Shown piece after piece: positions 12,337 to 23,773 of a stretch of DNA of 64,000 nt. A program made the translations under genes and the position numbers. Within the stretch, counting starts at the first letter, position 1; the number at the start of each line of letters is the position of its first letter. The DNA comes from Symbiodinium sp. CCMP2592 (Eukaryota; Sar; Dinophyceae; Suessiales; Symbiodiniaceae). The DNA is taken from the NCBI GenBank assembly GCA_905221615.1, contig CAJNDT010004035.1, positions 558,001 to 622,000 on the forward strand. The letters are read 5' to 3'. The notes below the pieces were generated by a model. That model was not told the origin of the DNA and made no database searches. It saw only the letters and a program-made list of their open reading frames with translations.

Positions 12337-12590
12337 TTTGATCCTGCAGGTGCTGTCGGAGGATAAACCCCACCCGTGCCGGCCGGAGCCCGAAACCCTC
12401 CCTAAAGCTTCCCTGCGCTTTGAAGTACGATACTTTAATACCTTTTTCTTAGAGGAACCACGATGAAATAGAAGTGCTACTTAAAAGCCCAGTTCCCTAA
12501 ACCACCACCAGCCCCAACTCCAAACCCTAAGGTGCAGCATTCTCCGAGAACGCCGCGTTAGTAGGTCCCCATAAGCCGCAAGTCGTTGCT

Positions 12591-12692
12591 CAAGGGTTCA
12601 ATAATCACCTATACTATTTTGGGGGTTCCTTATTTTGAGTACAGTAATAATATACCCCAAAACCCTATTCTGATTATTAAGGCCCCTATATT
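12591..12692. mobile_element. Family G inverted-repeat element
   Basis: CAAGGGTTCAATAATCACCT against CTGATTATTAAGGCCCCTAT, with the family's TTTTGGGGGTTCCTTATTTT interior. Confidence 0.6.
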
Positions 12693-13100
12693 AGCCCCAA
12701 CTTCTAAATCTGCGCCCCCAACTTCCGTCAGGCTGTGGTGCGATATCTTTGATTTTACGACGCCCTGGCCCCGGACTGCGATGTTGCGAACATTACTGTG
12801 GCTTGTTACTTTCATACACTAATTCCCCTGTTGTTAAAGTTGCGTACGGAGACTACCTCACTACCAAGACCATCGTCATTATTATATGAGCATTGTGGTT
12901 GTCAGTAGTCGGTTCTCATTCATAACCTCATTGTTGTGATTCTTGTACCCTAAACCCGGAAACCTTAAACCCCAACCCCTAAACCCTTAAACCTCAAACC
13001 CTGTGATCAGCTTCGACTTTGTTGCTTTGAGGGTTTAGGCCTGAGCGGTTCAAGTCTTGTGCATCTGTCGCTCTGGGGTTAGGGGTTTAGGGTTGTGGGG

Positions 13101-13730
13101 CTTCACGCTGCTTACTATAGAATCGTGAGGGAAATCGCATGTGGCGATATCCGCGAGGATCGCACAGTGCACCTCCTTTTCAGACGCTTTAGCTTGTCCG
13201 ATGCTGCCGCGGAGGACCTACTCAGTTTACTCGAGACCATCACGTCGGGCGGAATGATGGCCCAGTCGGGTATGCCCGAAGCCTTTGGGAAGATTGTGAG
13301 GGACATACACCTTCATACGTGGTTCGTCACCAGATTCTCCGATGGTCGTATGCTCCAGCTTGGCGGGCACGGAGAAAGCTGGGCAGACTTGGTCTATGCG
13401 TACGTGTACTCGCGTGTGCTGCATAAAATACAGGAGCACGTCTCCGCCGCAGGCTTAGGGTTTCAGCTCGAACTCGATGCCCAGGCTGGCCCGTTCGAGG
13501 CTCAAGGCGATACCATGGTCGAGAGCACAGATGCAACCTGGGCGGACGACTCTGCATTCCCAACCGAAAAAGCAGATCCTGTAGACCTCCTTCAGCGTAC
13601 TCAGCGGCTGCTCTCCTTGGTTATCGGGTTCTGCCAGGGTCACGGTATGTCCTCAAACCTTCGCCCAGGGAAAACCAGCCTCATGTTTAGTTTGGTTGGT
13701 CGTGGAAGAAACAAAGCCCGGGGGTCGGAA
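13101..13730 (+). pseudogene. LINE-type reverse transcriptase fragment
   Basis: The frame reads HAAYYRIVRE (motif A region), then SWADLVYAYVYSRVL (motif B region), the catalytic TWADD with ADD at 13542-13550, and HGMSSNLRPGKT with FSLVGRGRNKARG (motif D region). This order and these words are those of the non-LTR retrotransposon RTs common in dinoflagellate genomes, as I recall them. Motif A lacks the usual D-x-x-A start, the motif B PGDP has become GESW, and no endonuclease or C-terminal part follows before CCCTAAA filler, so it is a dead internal fragment. An open frame continues to 14033, but the tail does not look like protein. Confidence 0.75.
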
Positions 13731-14947
13731 GACTTAGTATCCGGATGCTCCTGTAATCCCTGTGTAAGTCATACTCTAGTCCTACGTACGAACTCGCCTT
13801 ATCCGCGAAGGCGGAGTCTGATGCAAGGGTGTTCATTGCTCAAACTCGGTCCTCACGCAGTACTCAGGTTCATAAGAGCTACATCTAGTCGGGCCCCCTA
13901 CACCCTAAGCCCGTCAAACCTAAAGTTCAGGATCCTCAACTCAAACGGCCTTTCCCAAATCCTAACCTTAAGAGTCTTCGACGGAATTCTCAAGACTTTC
14001 AAAATCCTAAACCCGAAAGAGCGATGCCCCTGAGCATAATTAAAAACCCACTCCGCAGAGGCCAAAACTTGAGAGGGATCTCCGGCATTGGCATGTTGAG
14101 AGTTCCCTGAACCCTAAATCCCTAAAACCTGCATCCCTAACCCTAAGCTCCTAAACCCCATAACCCTAAACCCAAGAACCCTAAATCCCTAAACCTTAAA
14201 TAACCCTAAACTCCCTAAATCCTAAATCCCCGAACCCTAATCCCCTTAGCCGTAAATCCCTAAACCTTAAAATGTTTAAATCCCTAAACCTTAAATAACC
14301 CTATACTCCTTACCCCTAAATCCCTAAACCCTAAATGACCTAAACTCCTTAACCCGAAATCCATTAACCCTACGCCTGAGGTTGGCGTGAGGAAGACCTC
14401 ACCGATTTCCAGGGTTTTGAGTTTGGCAAGGTGGGGGGGGGGTGGGACTTCGATTTAGGATTTAGGGTTTCGGGTTTAGGGCTTAGGGACTTCCCACTCC
14501 GTACTTGGAGAATCATGGGACTTTTAAGTAGGGCTATACGTAGGTACCCTAATTTGGAATTACATTCTTATGGTACAAAGTTACCTTACATATAGCCATA
14601 AACCTGAAACTCAGGCCTGCAGTCTGTGGATTTTGCATGGGAGTAGTATAGTTCACGGGTGCTTTGAATCAGAGTTCAGATATTGGGGCTACAAGGGAAG
14701 AGACAGTGGCTCTTTATTCAGGCGTCAAGCGTGCGGCTTTAGGATTGCGGGTTAGGGAAACGAAAGCTGACAAACAGGAGAAGGGCACCCGTATCATTAG
14801 AGCTTGCTGACCTGAAGTCAGGAGCATGAGCATATAGCAAAAACAGGGGCCTCAAAAAATCAGGAATAGTATCCCTCCTTGTAGCCCCTTAACTGCACGA
14901 AAATATACAGTAATGGTTTCATCCCCTTACACTTAAACTATCCTACA

Positions 14948-15050
14948 TGGGAATTTCCGAAAATAGGGAACCCTCATATAGTGCCCTGAATAGCAGGATC
15001 CTTATAATGAGGACCCCAAACAAGGTACCCCTAGTTTTCGGAAACTCCCA
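14948..15050. mobile_element. Family A inverted-repeat element
   Basis: TGGGAATTTCCGAAAATAGG mirrored by TTTTCGGAAACTCCCA, with the AGGATCCTTATAATGAGGAC core. Confidence 0.75.
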
Positions 15051-15697
15051 CATAATGCTCGGCTTCAGGACTCATCGATGTTGCAGCAGAGACCCCGAAG
15101 TCTCGGCAGCCCAAAAAAACCCAAGAGCCCTAGCGCACTTAAAGAGCACTTAAAGCCCGAAACTCGTCTGTGATTAGAGTCTCTTTGTAGGTTCCCAAAA
15201 TAGTACGGCACCCTCGTAAAAGGTGCCATAAAAGGGACCCTGATTTGGAAAACTCCCCATGTAGCAGTTCGGAACGGACAGGCTGGAAGACACGATCCAG
15301 AGACTTCAATATGCTTCCAGACCCCCGGAAGGATCCAAAAAGTAGATCCCTTGAGGGGTTTCCTGTAAAGTACCTTAGTAGTGTAGGACCCCAAATTAGA
15401 TACACGTCAGTAATTTAGATGCGCGTTCTTCCAGTAAAAGGTCTGGGGCTCCCTGGGCATTCGGCTCTTCCTGACTATCAGTTTCTTCTTGGCATTACTA
15501 TCATTCGTGTTTTTGTTCATTTATTCCTTACTTACACAGCCCGATGTGTTGTTGATTTATTCCTTCATTACGGAACCCGATCAGGGCAGCCCCCGAGAGC
15601 CTTCATCAGGTGTGCGTGCAGGGTGCTGCACACCATCGCCAAGGCAGCACCCCAAGTGGTCCGGTCATGCACAACGCACGGTTGGTGTAGTTACCAA

Positions 15698-15799
15698 TGG
15701 GGCTTAAATAATACCTATGCTGTACTGCGGGTTCCTTATTGTATTTGTAGTATACTGGGCCCCAACACCGTGTTCTAATTATGGAGGTCTCTACATTAT
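15698..15799. mobile_element. Family G inverted-repeat element, diverged
   Basis: TGGGGCTTAAATAATACCTA at the left; TTCTAATTATGGAGGTCTCT at the right. The inner GGTTCCTTATTGTA matches the copies at 12591 and 40500. Confidence 0.5.
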
Positions 15800-15997
15800 A
15801 GCCATGATTCCTACCACGATTCATGCCATGAGCTTTGTTACTATTGTTGTTGCTCCTGCGATTGATGTTGGCGCTTGTCGTTCTCACTGGCGGCTCATTG
15901 CTGCCGTCCCTGCTACTCTCAACATGAAATTACTACCCATAGAGTCCTAAAACCTTTGTAGAGTCCTTTTAGAACCCTGTGACACCTGAAAAGCCTC

Positions 15998-16098
15998 ATG
16001 GGTGGTTGTCAAATTAGGGTCCCTGCTTGGGTCCTGATTTTAATACGGCACCTATCATTTAGGGTACCCAAAAAAGCGACCCTAATTTTGACAACCCT
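15998..16098. mobile_element. Family C inverted-repeat element
   Basis: CATGGGTGGTTGTCAAATTA mirrored by TAATTTTGACAACCC. Confidence 0.7.
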
Positions 16099-19000
16099 CG
16101 AGTTGCGCGCAAAGCACGTAAATGGGGTGAAAAGGGTGCCTCGACGGGGTGATCTTTTCTTGGGGTTCCGTTAAAGGGTTACTGCAAGGGTTACTATAAG
16201 GGTACTATAATCATGTAGGAAGCTGATTAAGACATGTAAAGGTTTTATAACCAAGGGTTGACAAGGCATCTACAAAGATTTCGGTGCTTTTCGGAGTTTT
16301 GATTCCGGAGCTAGAGCATATGCCATCTACTAAGTAGACCCCACACCCCCAACCCTGAGCCAGAAACCCGACTTTCCTAAACGCTAAACCCTAAGCCGAA
16401 ACCCTACATAGCTCAAACTCTCCTCCAGCACCCTGATGCTCTGAACCCCTTGGTGCATAGAGCAAAAACTGCTAAACCCCAAACATTGAACCCGAAGCTT
16501 TAGCCCCTGAAAACTGAGAGCTTCAACCCTGACAGTGCCTACAAAGGCGATTCTAGACACTGATATCAAAATGACAAAAAGCATATCCTTTGAGAGAAAT
16601 CCTGAAGCCCTTCTTCCGAAGTGGTAGCCCTTATAGTAACCCGTCTGATAACCTTTTTCGCACCTCTTGTTGGACAGCCCTTCCCTTTCTCGACACGAAA
16701 GGGTCACTGATAGTAGCCCTTGAACGAACTCTCGTGGTAACCCCTAAACCAATCCCCTTATGCCTAAACCCTAAACCCCTAAACCAATCCCCTTATGGTA
16801 ATCCTATGGTAACCCTTGTATAAGGGAACCCTTACCCTAAACCCTGAACCCTTGAAATAAGGGACCCCCTTATGGTAATCCTTCCTTCTGCCGAGGCGCA
16901 AGGGTCGAGCAAAGAAGACTGTACAGTCAGGGAGAAGCTTTGCTTCGGGCGCGATGCGCTGAAGAGGCACTCGCAGGAGGACTCAAGTCGAAGACTTTCT
17001 ATTACAAAAACACTTACTGCTGGGATTACGGCAGAGGTCGCTATCATGAGCAATACCTGCGGACTCCTTAATACAAGTACAGCGTAATTTACCTCCACGC
17101 ACGACTCCAATTATTCGGGCCCCTATGCTAAGGCAGGACTTCTCCTGAGAATCACTTTCATGGTTGTTTTACTATAACCGAAAGGGAGTATGAAAAAGCG
17201 CAGAGAGACTTATTGTTGAGTCAAAGGGCGGTAGCAATATTCCTGAGGGGTTAAAATACGTGCTGCACGACGGTTCTCGGCCATGGGGCTTCAGGGTTTG
17301 GGGTGCAGACTTTATGAGGATTCTAGAAATTTGTTATGCGGGATATGTACCGGCCGTGTTCCATAAGGGATTTGGAAGGGCTTTACAAAGACAGAGCATT
17401 GCCTGCCCAGGCGTTCAGCGGAAAAAAGTTAGAGTGAGAGTTCCTTTCCTGAAACTGCCGCATGATTTCTGAGTTCCGCCAGCCTTCTAGATCCCTGCAA
17501 ACGGGAACGTTGATGGGGTCAGGAAGCGTGTGGTGGAAACTCGATTCTTCAGAGTCCCTCGGCGATGCCTTCAGCGCAGCATTTTAAGAATGCATAGGGG
17601 ATGCGGGCGACCCACTTCCACCGCACTTCTGCGTCATCCCGACAGTTTGGATCCTGAGCATTCCAACCTCTGAACCCCCCTAGGCCTTCAACCCTAAACT
17701 CCAAAGCTTAAACCCTAAACTCTCAACTCTAAGCCTCAGACCCCCTAGTGGTGGCTGGGTTGAAGCCCCGCAGATCTTTAATCTTGAGCCGAAGCTCCGG
17801 AGCGCGGGCGCGAGAGACGTGGGTTCTCTGCCCCGAAGGCACACAGCGGGGGCCTACGGTCTAGAGTTTACGGTTTCGAGGTTTAGGAGTTTAGGGTTTT
17901 TTGGGTTAAGAGTTTAGGGTTTCGAGGTTTAGGAGTTGAGGGTTTACTTGGGGTTTAGAGTTTAGGGTTTAGCCTAACCTCAGAGTCCTAGAGCTTAGGG
18001 TTTAGGATTTAGGACTGAGGGTGCTGAATCTTCTCGGGGTTGTTATGAACCTTCATCTGTCTGCATGGGGTTTCAGGGGACGTCATAAGGGCTGAATCGG
18101 TCTTCAAGCGCTTTACAAGGACACACGAAAAGAGACAGAGTCCCCTGGGAACCCAAGAAGCATGTGCAATACGTACTGTGTCTTGTAAAATATGTGTGTT
18201 ACACGATATTCATAAAGACTGGCAGGCTAAGATTGTACAGACTGCGAAAGGAGTACAGCCCTTTGTGCATCTATCTATCTATCTATCCATCTCCTACCCT
18301 CTAAACCACACTCCACAATATTTCATGTGAAGAAAATGGGACTCCCTCCGCTGGGCCTTTGTGCACTTGGTTTTCCCATAGTCGGCTCCTAGGGAGACTT
18401 GGCGAACTCTGCAAGGGACGCCACCCCGAGATGGACCCCGGGATCGGCTGACGGCTTCGGGAACCTCGGGTATGAAGGGGGTGCTGGAAGGTTGAATCGG
18501 CTTGTGTAGGGTTTGTGTTTGGTGTTTTGGAGGGGTTGTGCACCCACCCTTCTGAAACCGTAGACCCGCAAACAGAGCAACCTAAATCCGTAAATCATGC
18601 ACCTCAAGCCCCCAAAGCCCCCAAGACCTGTCGTGGCCTCGGACTGTAACCCTGACCAAGTCCCCTACTAGGTTCCCCTGCAGTAATTACCCTTTTGCGG
18701 GTTTCTTTGGCTCCCCTAATTACAAACCAAATACTACGAAAAATAAGGGTACCCTCATTATTAAAGGGCTACAGAGGGACCTAGCTGAACTGAGAGCCGA
18801 GCTGTAGGGAGGTTCCCCCGGGGGACTTGTCCTCGTTTCGGGGTCCATTGAAGACTTGCCTCGGGAAGGGCACTTTCATGGGGAGGTTTTAGATAGCGGG
18901 GTCCGGTCTGGCACCGAGGCTGGCACAGCTAGCGCAGGGATACGACGAAACGAATGAGTAGCATGATTCCTTCCTTGTTCCAAAGTAAGCATAATATTAC

Positions 19001-19908
19001 GCTAGAGTGACTCAAGCATAGTCTAGTTCTTTTGGCCCTTAACATCGTTGGCATTTGGGGCTCGGGATGAGAGCAATTGTAGTTCGAGGTTTGTCCCAGG
19101 CAAATCGCCGCACCAGGCGCTTTTGGAATGCAAAGCATACAGAGCTCGAAGCTTTGAACGCGACTCGCATGTACTATTTGGGCCTTAGTCGGCATTGGTA
19201 GTTGCAACAGGGCTTGGATGTGTATCTTGAACTGATTAGAGCGACGATGGCACAAATGCTATGACGAAATATTCAGACCCTTATATTCACATTATGCAGA
19301 GCTCCTCTTACCACTGCGCTCAGCCAGAATACCCTTCTCACACGCTTGACGGCTGCAGTCGGACGTTGTCATTGTAAAGTCCTTTACGAGAGGGGAAGGT
19401 TGCGTGTGCACGAAGCCTTTGTGGCACATTAGCAAGTAGCATATTAGCCGACTTCGAAATACGACACATCCGGCGAGGGTACTTCTGCTCGACTCAGCAT
19501 ACGGAGAGGAACATCCATAGATTTAGTAGACCCCTAGCAAGGCACCCAGAATAACCCACAGCCCCATTTCTAATGACTCAGGCTGCTAAACAAACCCAGA
19601 AATCGCTTTTGGCCAAGTTTTTATGAGAAGTCAGACCGCGACTCTGCGACCCGCTTAGCTCTCGACACCCATGCGTGGATCAACCGGCGGACTTCTTCTG
19701 CGACTGCTTCAAAGTTTGGGGCTTGCGGGGTTCCTTGAACAGCTTCCTTTAGAGGTTACTACACGGATGCTGTAAGGACTACTTTAAGGCTTCTTTGAGG
19801 TGCGGCTCTGTTCAATGAGTTTAGGGGTCAGGCTTCGGGTTGTGGAAGGCTTATGCGTCGGATCGCTTCAGCGTTAAGTGGGCTCTAGGACTCAGGACCC
19901 AGAAACCC

Positions 19909-20008
19909 TACTTGGGGGATCATGGGATGTAGTATGTAAGCACATAAACAAGTATCTGTAGTTAGTTACAAGTTGCAAGAATAGCCAAGTCCCATGATCC
20001 ATTAAGTA
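19909..20008. mobile_element. Family B-prime inverted-repeat element
   Basis: TACTTGGGGGATCATGGGA mirrored by TCCCATGATCCATTAAGTA. The ends resemble family B, but GGTCGGGGG is replaced by GATCATGGG. Relatives are at 27669-27797 and 35574-35687. Confidence 0.65.
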
Positions 20009-20222
20009 TACTACTGAAAGGTTCTTTGAAGTAAGCAGGACCCTCCTTTATATAGAGCCCGTAGTATCCCTCAGTAGATGTCAAGTTTTTGGCCCGAGCT
20101 TACGCAGGGACGCTGGAAGGTTTGCGCACGCGTGTCTCTCAAATTTGTTTAGCCTTAGCCGGTGCCTGTCTCGCTTCGCAGGATTTAGAGGTTTGGGGTT
20201 CGGAGGTTCAGGAGCTTGGGGT

Positions 20223-20332
20223 CTAATGTAGGAACCTGATTAAGAAGCCTTGGGCCTTTATTCGGGTTCCTCTTATGAACCCTACGATTTTGGGGTTATA
20301 GAGCCAGGGTTTTTCATCAGCTTCCTACATTA
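20223..20332. mobile_element. Family F inverted-repeat element
   Basis: CTAATGTAGGAACCTGATTA and CATCAGCTTCCTACATTA ends. A partial left end of the same family is at 16213-16260. Confidence 0.7.
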
Positions 20333-22306
20333 GGGGCTTAGCAGTGAAGGGCTTGAGGGTTTGCAGGGCTTAGGGTGTTTGGAGCTTGGGTTTCGGGCTT
20401 TCAGAGTTCCGGGTCTGGGGTTTAAGGGTTTGGGGTGTACGGGTAGATCGGGAGGGTTTCTTGAAATCAAGGGTACCTTAGGAGCTCCGAATAAGAGCTT
20501 CGCCTCTAAGGAAGACGATATTCTTCTTGTCCAGGGACCCCCTTGATTTTAAAAGCAGTGTGTTGGCTTTGACTGGATATTGGTGTTGTCTATTAATTAA
20601 GGAGCTCAAGACGCGGGCTTCCTGGGACGAGTGATACCTTGCATAGGTGCGCTCTCAAAATAAGGATCCTTTAGGCCTTTTTTAAACTCCCAAGTATCTG
20701 CCTTGCCGTGGTTGGCAGATATCACTGCGTCGTATGGATTCCTGCGTGATCGGAGCTGAGACACGGCAACCAAGCAATCGCACTTATGACAGTGCTGGGA
20801 TCTCAATGCAGCACCATTCTCACCACAGCTATTGTAGAAGCATGAACAGTTTCTAATAGTATTCCGTGGGTTCCTTATCCCGAATCCCGGAGCCCATGGC
20901 CTTCTTCAGGAACCCCACCTGATATCCGCTACAGTCCTGTCGACACATAGACTCGCGATAAAGAAACAATCTGCAAAATTGGTTCTTCTGTTGGTGCCGA
21001 GCTCACGTCACTTACAACGGTAGAAGCGATAAGCCGTCGAACTCAACTGTTCCGTTTCCTCCGAGCACTAATTTACGGACCAGACTATATTAAACATTGA
21101 TGTGTCTATATAGTTCCTCTATAGTTTGATTTTGTTTACCCCGACACCCCTGTTCGAGTTCTGCTTCACGAAAAGTTCACCCTGAACCCTAAACCCCTAA
21201 ACCTTAAACCCCTAAATTCCTAAACCCTAAACCCTTAAACCCCTAAACCCTACACCGGAAGCCTCTTGTTGGAGATCGGTCAACACTGTAGAACCACGGC
21301 CGTGTAGATGGAGGAGGGCGAAAGCGAAAGGATTCCTTTCCTACGTTCTGGACTACCATTTACTTGAACGTTTTCTTCCGGACCTGATCCGTAAGGGAAC
21401 CATTATGAAGTAAAAGTCTATGCTTTTGTCTCCCCAGTGAGTGCGTTGAATACGGATCTTGTGATTTAAGGTTGCATATTCGGGTCCCTTGATTCTGCAA
21501 CTCACATGGGAATGCTGCTGTTGCCAAGATCCTGGCCTAGCGGATTCACCCATCAGGGTGTTCCTAGATTATTGGTGGCTCACACCAGTTAAGCGCACAG
21601 GTGAGCAAGATTTTTTGGACGAGGGCCCCTTGTCAGGACCCCGCTGGACAGAAGGCTACCAGGTCCCGCGTCGATGGTGGCATCGATATTTTCCTCGGTG
21701 GCTTCGAGGTCTCCGAGCAGGCAATCTAGCTTGGAAGACCCAATTCGTGCACGGACAAGAAGAGAGCACTGGAGGAGGCTAGTGCCAGAGAAAAGGGGGC
21801 TTGGGCAAGGAGTTGCTCTTCTGGATGCTGCCATGCTCGATGTTTGCTGAGGCGTAGGAACTCAGCTGGCTCATGGCTTCTCACTTCTTGCTGCAACTCG
21901 GCTCAGCAAGCTGTACAAAGCATACCTTGCCCCATCGAGCTTCCTCGTATGCTTCAAGACTCACCCAACCAAGCACTCATCATGGACCAAGTGCTGAAGA
22001 GCATCATTTTATCCTTACCATCATGAGGCGTCACCATCCTATCTATCAGGCTTCGGTTTGCAACGATAGCTCCTTCCGGATCTTTGCGGCCCCTGGCGTA
22101 GCAAGCAGCAGCGGCCCTGGTAAAGTGTTTTTGTTGGCGCTTCAGGTCGGTTATATTTCTGCTTCCCTGGGATTCCCGAATTCTTGAAGCCAGGCTGTCG
22201 CAGAGGCTTTATGGGTGTCGTTGATAGTTGCATGGTGTTGGGCCTACTTCGCTGTTTGCTGTTGGCTTTTGAGATTTGCTTTTTGAGCTTCTGCTTTGTA
22301 CATTAC

Positions 22307-22398
22307 ACTTACCTTTGGTTAGTAGGGAATGGAAGAATGGTAGTAATAGTAGTTATAACTGTACCCCATTCCTCCATTCCCTACTAACCAAAGGTAAG
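22307..22398. mobile_element. Family D inverted-repeat element, intact
   Basis: CACTTACCTTTGGTTAGTAG is mirrored by CTACTAACCAAAGGTAAGT. The arms extend inward as GGGAATGGA.GAATGG, so nearly the whole 92 bases can fold into a hairpin. Confidence 0.8.
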
Positions 22399-23516
22399 TA
22401 CATGGCGGCTCCAGGCCAGTTACCAGGTCCCTTGATCCTTGCGAGACCCTGGCTTCGGCCCGAAACTGCACGACCCTTCAAAGAAAGGACCCCTCAGGAG
22501 GTAGGCGTTTTGAAAGAAGCCCTGTTGTACTAGTACTAGTAATAGTGATACGAAGACAAATACTGAATACTAATACTAGTACTAGTATTAATACTAATAC
22601 TAATTTAGGATTAAAGCCACGACCTAAAGCAACCTTTGCCACGCCCGGACGAAACCCGACATCGGCAATCTGCGGGCTCAAGGCCCTGAGGCCTCGACTC
22701 TAAACCGCCCTGAGCCCAAACCCCTAGTCTAAACTAGGTAGGCCTTTGGGACATTTTATATTTTCCCTTATTGGGTTTAGTAGGACCCTATTTACGAATA
22801 TTTTTCAGAGGCTTTAAGGGGCCAACCTAGTAAACTCTAAGATCAGAAGTGCAAACCTTGCTTAGATGAGTTGCAGTTTGGAGCGTGTGTGTTTGTGGTA
22901 ACTGCAACCCCGTAGAAAATGATGAATAATCAGGCGTGATATTCCTTTGAGTTTCCTAGCGTGCCGCCGATACTTCGTTATCAGTGGGGTTATAAGTCCC
23001 CTAGTCTGGGTTATAAGTATGGTTAGCCTACTTATAGCTACCCATGAACCTCCAAGTGGCGTAAACTCGAAAAGTCCTTGCGTCTTTGAAGCTGCAAAAC
23101 CTGAAACCCTCGAGCTCTCGAAACCTGCCCCGCAACAAATTCCCTGAACCTTGTAGCAATCTGAGACCCATTATATAGCATCACAATATATCATGCTATG
23201 TTTTGTTATACTAAACCATGTTATCCTATACTATAGTATGCAGTCTTTTAAAAACCTCGTATAGGATCCTTTTGATGAGGATCCCGCTATGTAGGATCCA
23301 TAACTCTGAAGGCCTACTTTCTCAGTCCGGCCCTGTCCACAGCCTACACCGCTAGACCCAAGCGCTTTAGGGTTTAGGATTTGGGTTTAGGGTTTAGGGT
23401 TGCTAAACTTTACAAAACCCTCAACCCCCAAACCCTTCCACCCTGAACCTTATACCTCCAACCTAATCCCTCAGGCCATGTGGAACCTTGCAAGGAGCCG
23501 TTGTAGCACCCTGATA

Positions 23517-23617
23517 CGGTTGATGATATAAATCCTGCAATACCTGAACAACACTAGACTTTGGGAATTATCGTATATTCCTGAGTGCGTGTAATGCAGG
23601 ATTTCTATCATCAACCG
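23517..23617. mobile_element. Family E inverted-repeat element
   Basis: CGGTTGATGATATAAATCCT mirrored by AGGATTTCTATCATCAACCG. It lies between two decoy copies of the NOG1 start region. Confidence 0.75.
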
Positions 23618-23767
23618 TAGGACCCGTTGAAGGAATCCCACACGCGAAACCTTCAATCCCTATAAATGAAATCCCTCAGGCCATGTAAAACCTTGCAAGG
23701 AACCGTTAGAGTAATATAAGAGCCGTTGAAGGAACCCCGAAAGCACAACCTTCAATGCCTATTTCTT

Positions 23768-23773
23768 CAGGCC
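23768..23773 (+). promoter_or_regulatory. Probable trans-splice acceptor of NOG1
   Basis: CCTATTTCTTCAG precedes GCC-ATG. A pyrimidine tract and CAG three bases before the first codon is what a spliced-leader acceptor would look like; a cis acceptor of an upstream untranslated exon is the alternative. Confidence 0.4.

Larger units (their letters stand above)
8837..12400 (+). other. Possible further exons of the upstream gene
   Basis: Several short blocks have the same signature (AG|G, open frame, GC or GT donor) but no family match: 8837-8878 (AGMRKVFAHPITWQ), 10326-10391 (ALLNLAEAPASAVGPLGF), 11103-11152 (ADPRRALVDTQSRLDL), 11567-11632 (VILLREKGSDPIFSKLPEML) and one starting at 12350 (VLSEDKPHPC). 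The block at 11567 resembles an ankyrin helix pair. Phases do not chain, so these are candidates only. The rest of the interval is CCCTAAA-type filler, two family H elements and single copies of families C and F. Confidence 0.3.
13731..23450. other. Gene-poor stretch rich in short inverted repeats
   Basis: I found no gene that I can support. The content is degenerate CCCTAAA text (14106-14360, 16745-16790, 17690-17990, 21181-21255), several repeat-family copies listed separately, a CTAT microsatellite at 18270-18292 and a TACTAG-rich patch at 22529-22603. A block after CGCAG at about 17783-17843 (FNLEPKLRSAGARD) has a GC donor and could be a stray exon. Open frames such as 21489-21782 have no recognisable domain. 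Confidence 0.45.
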
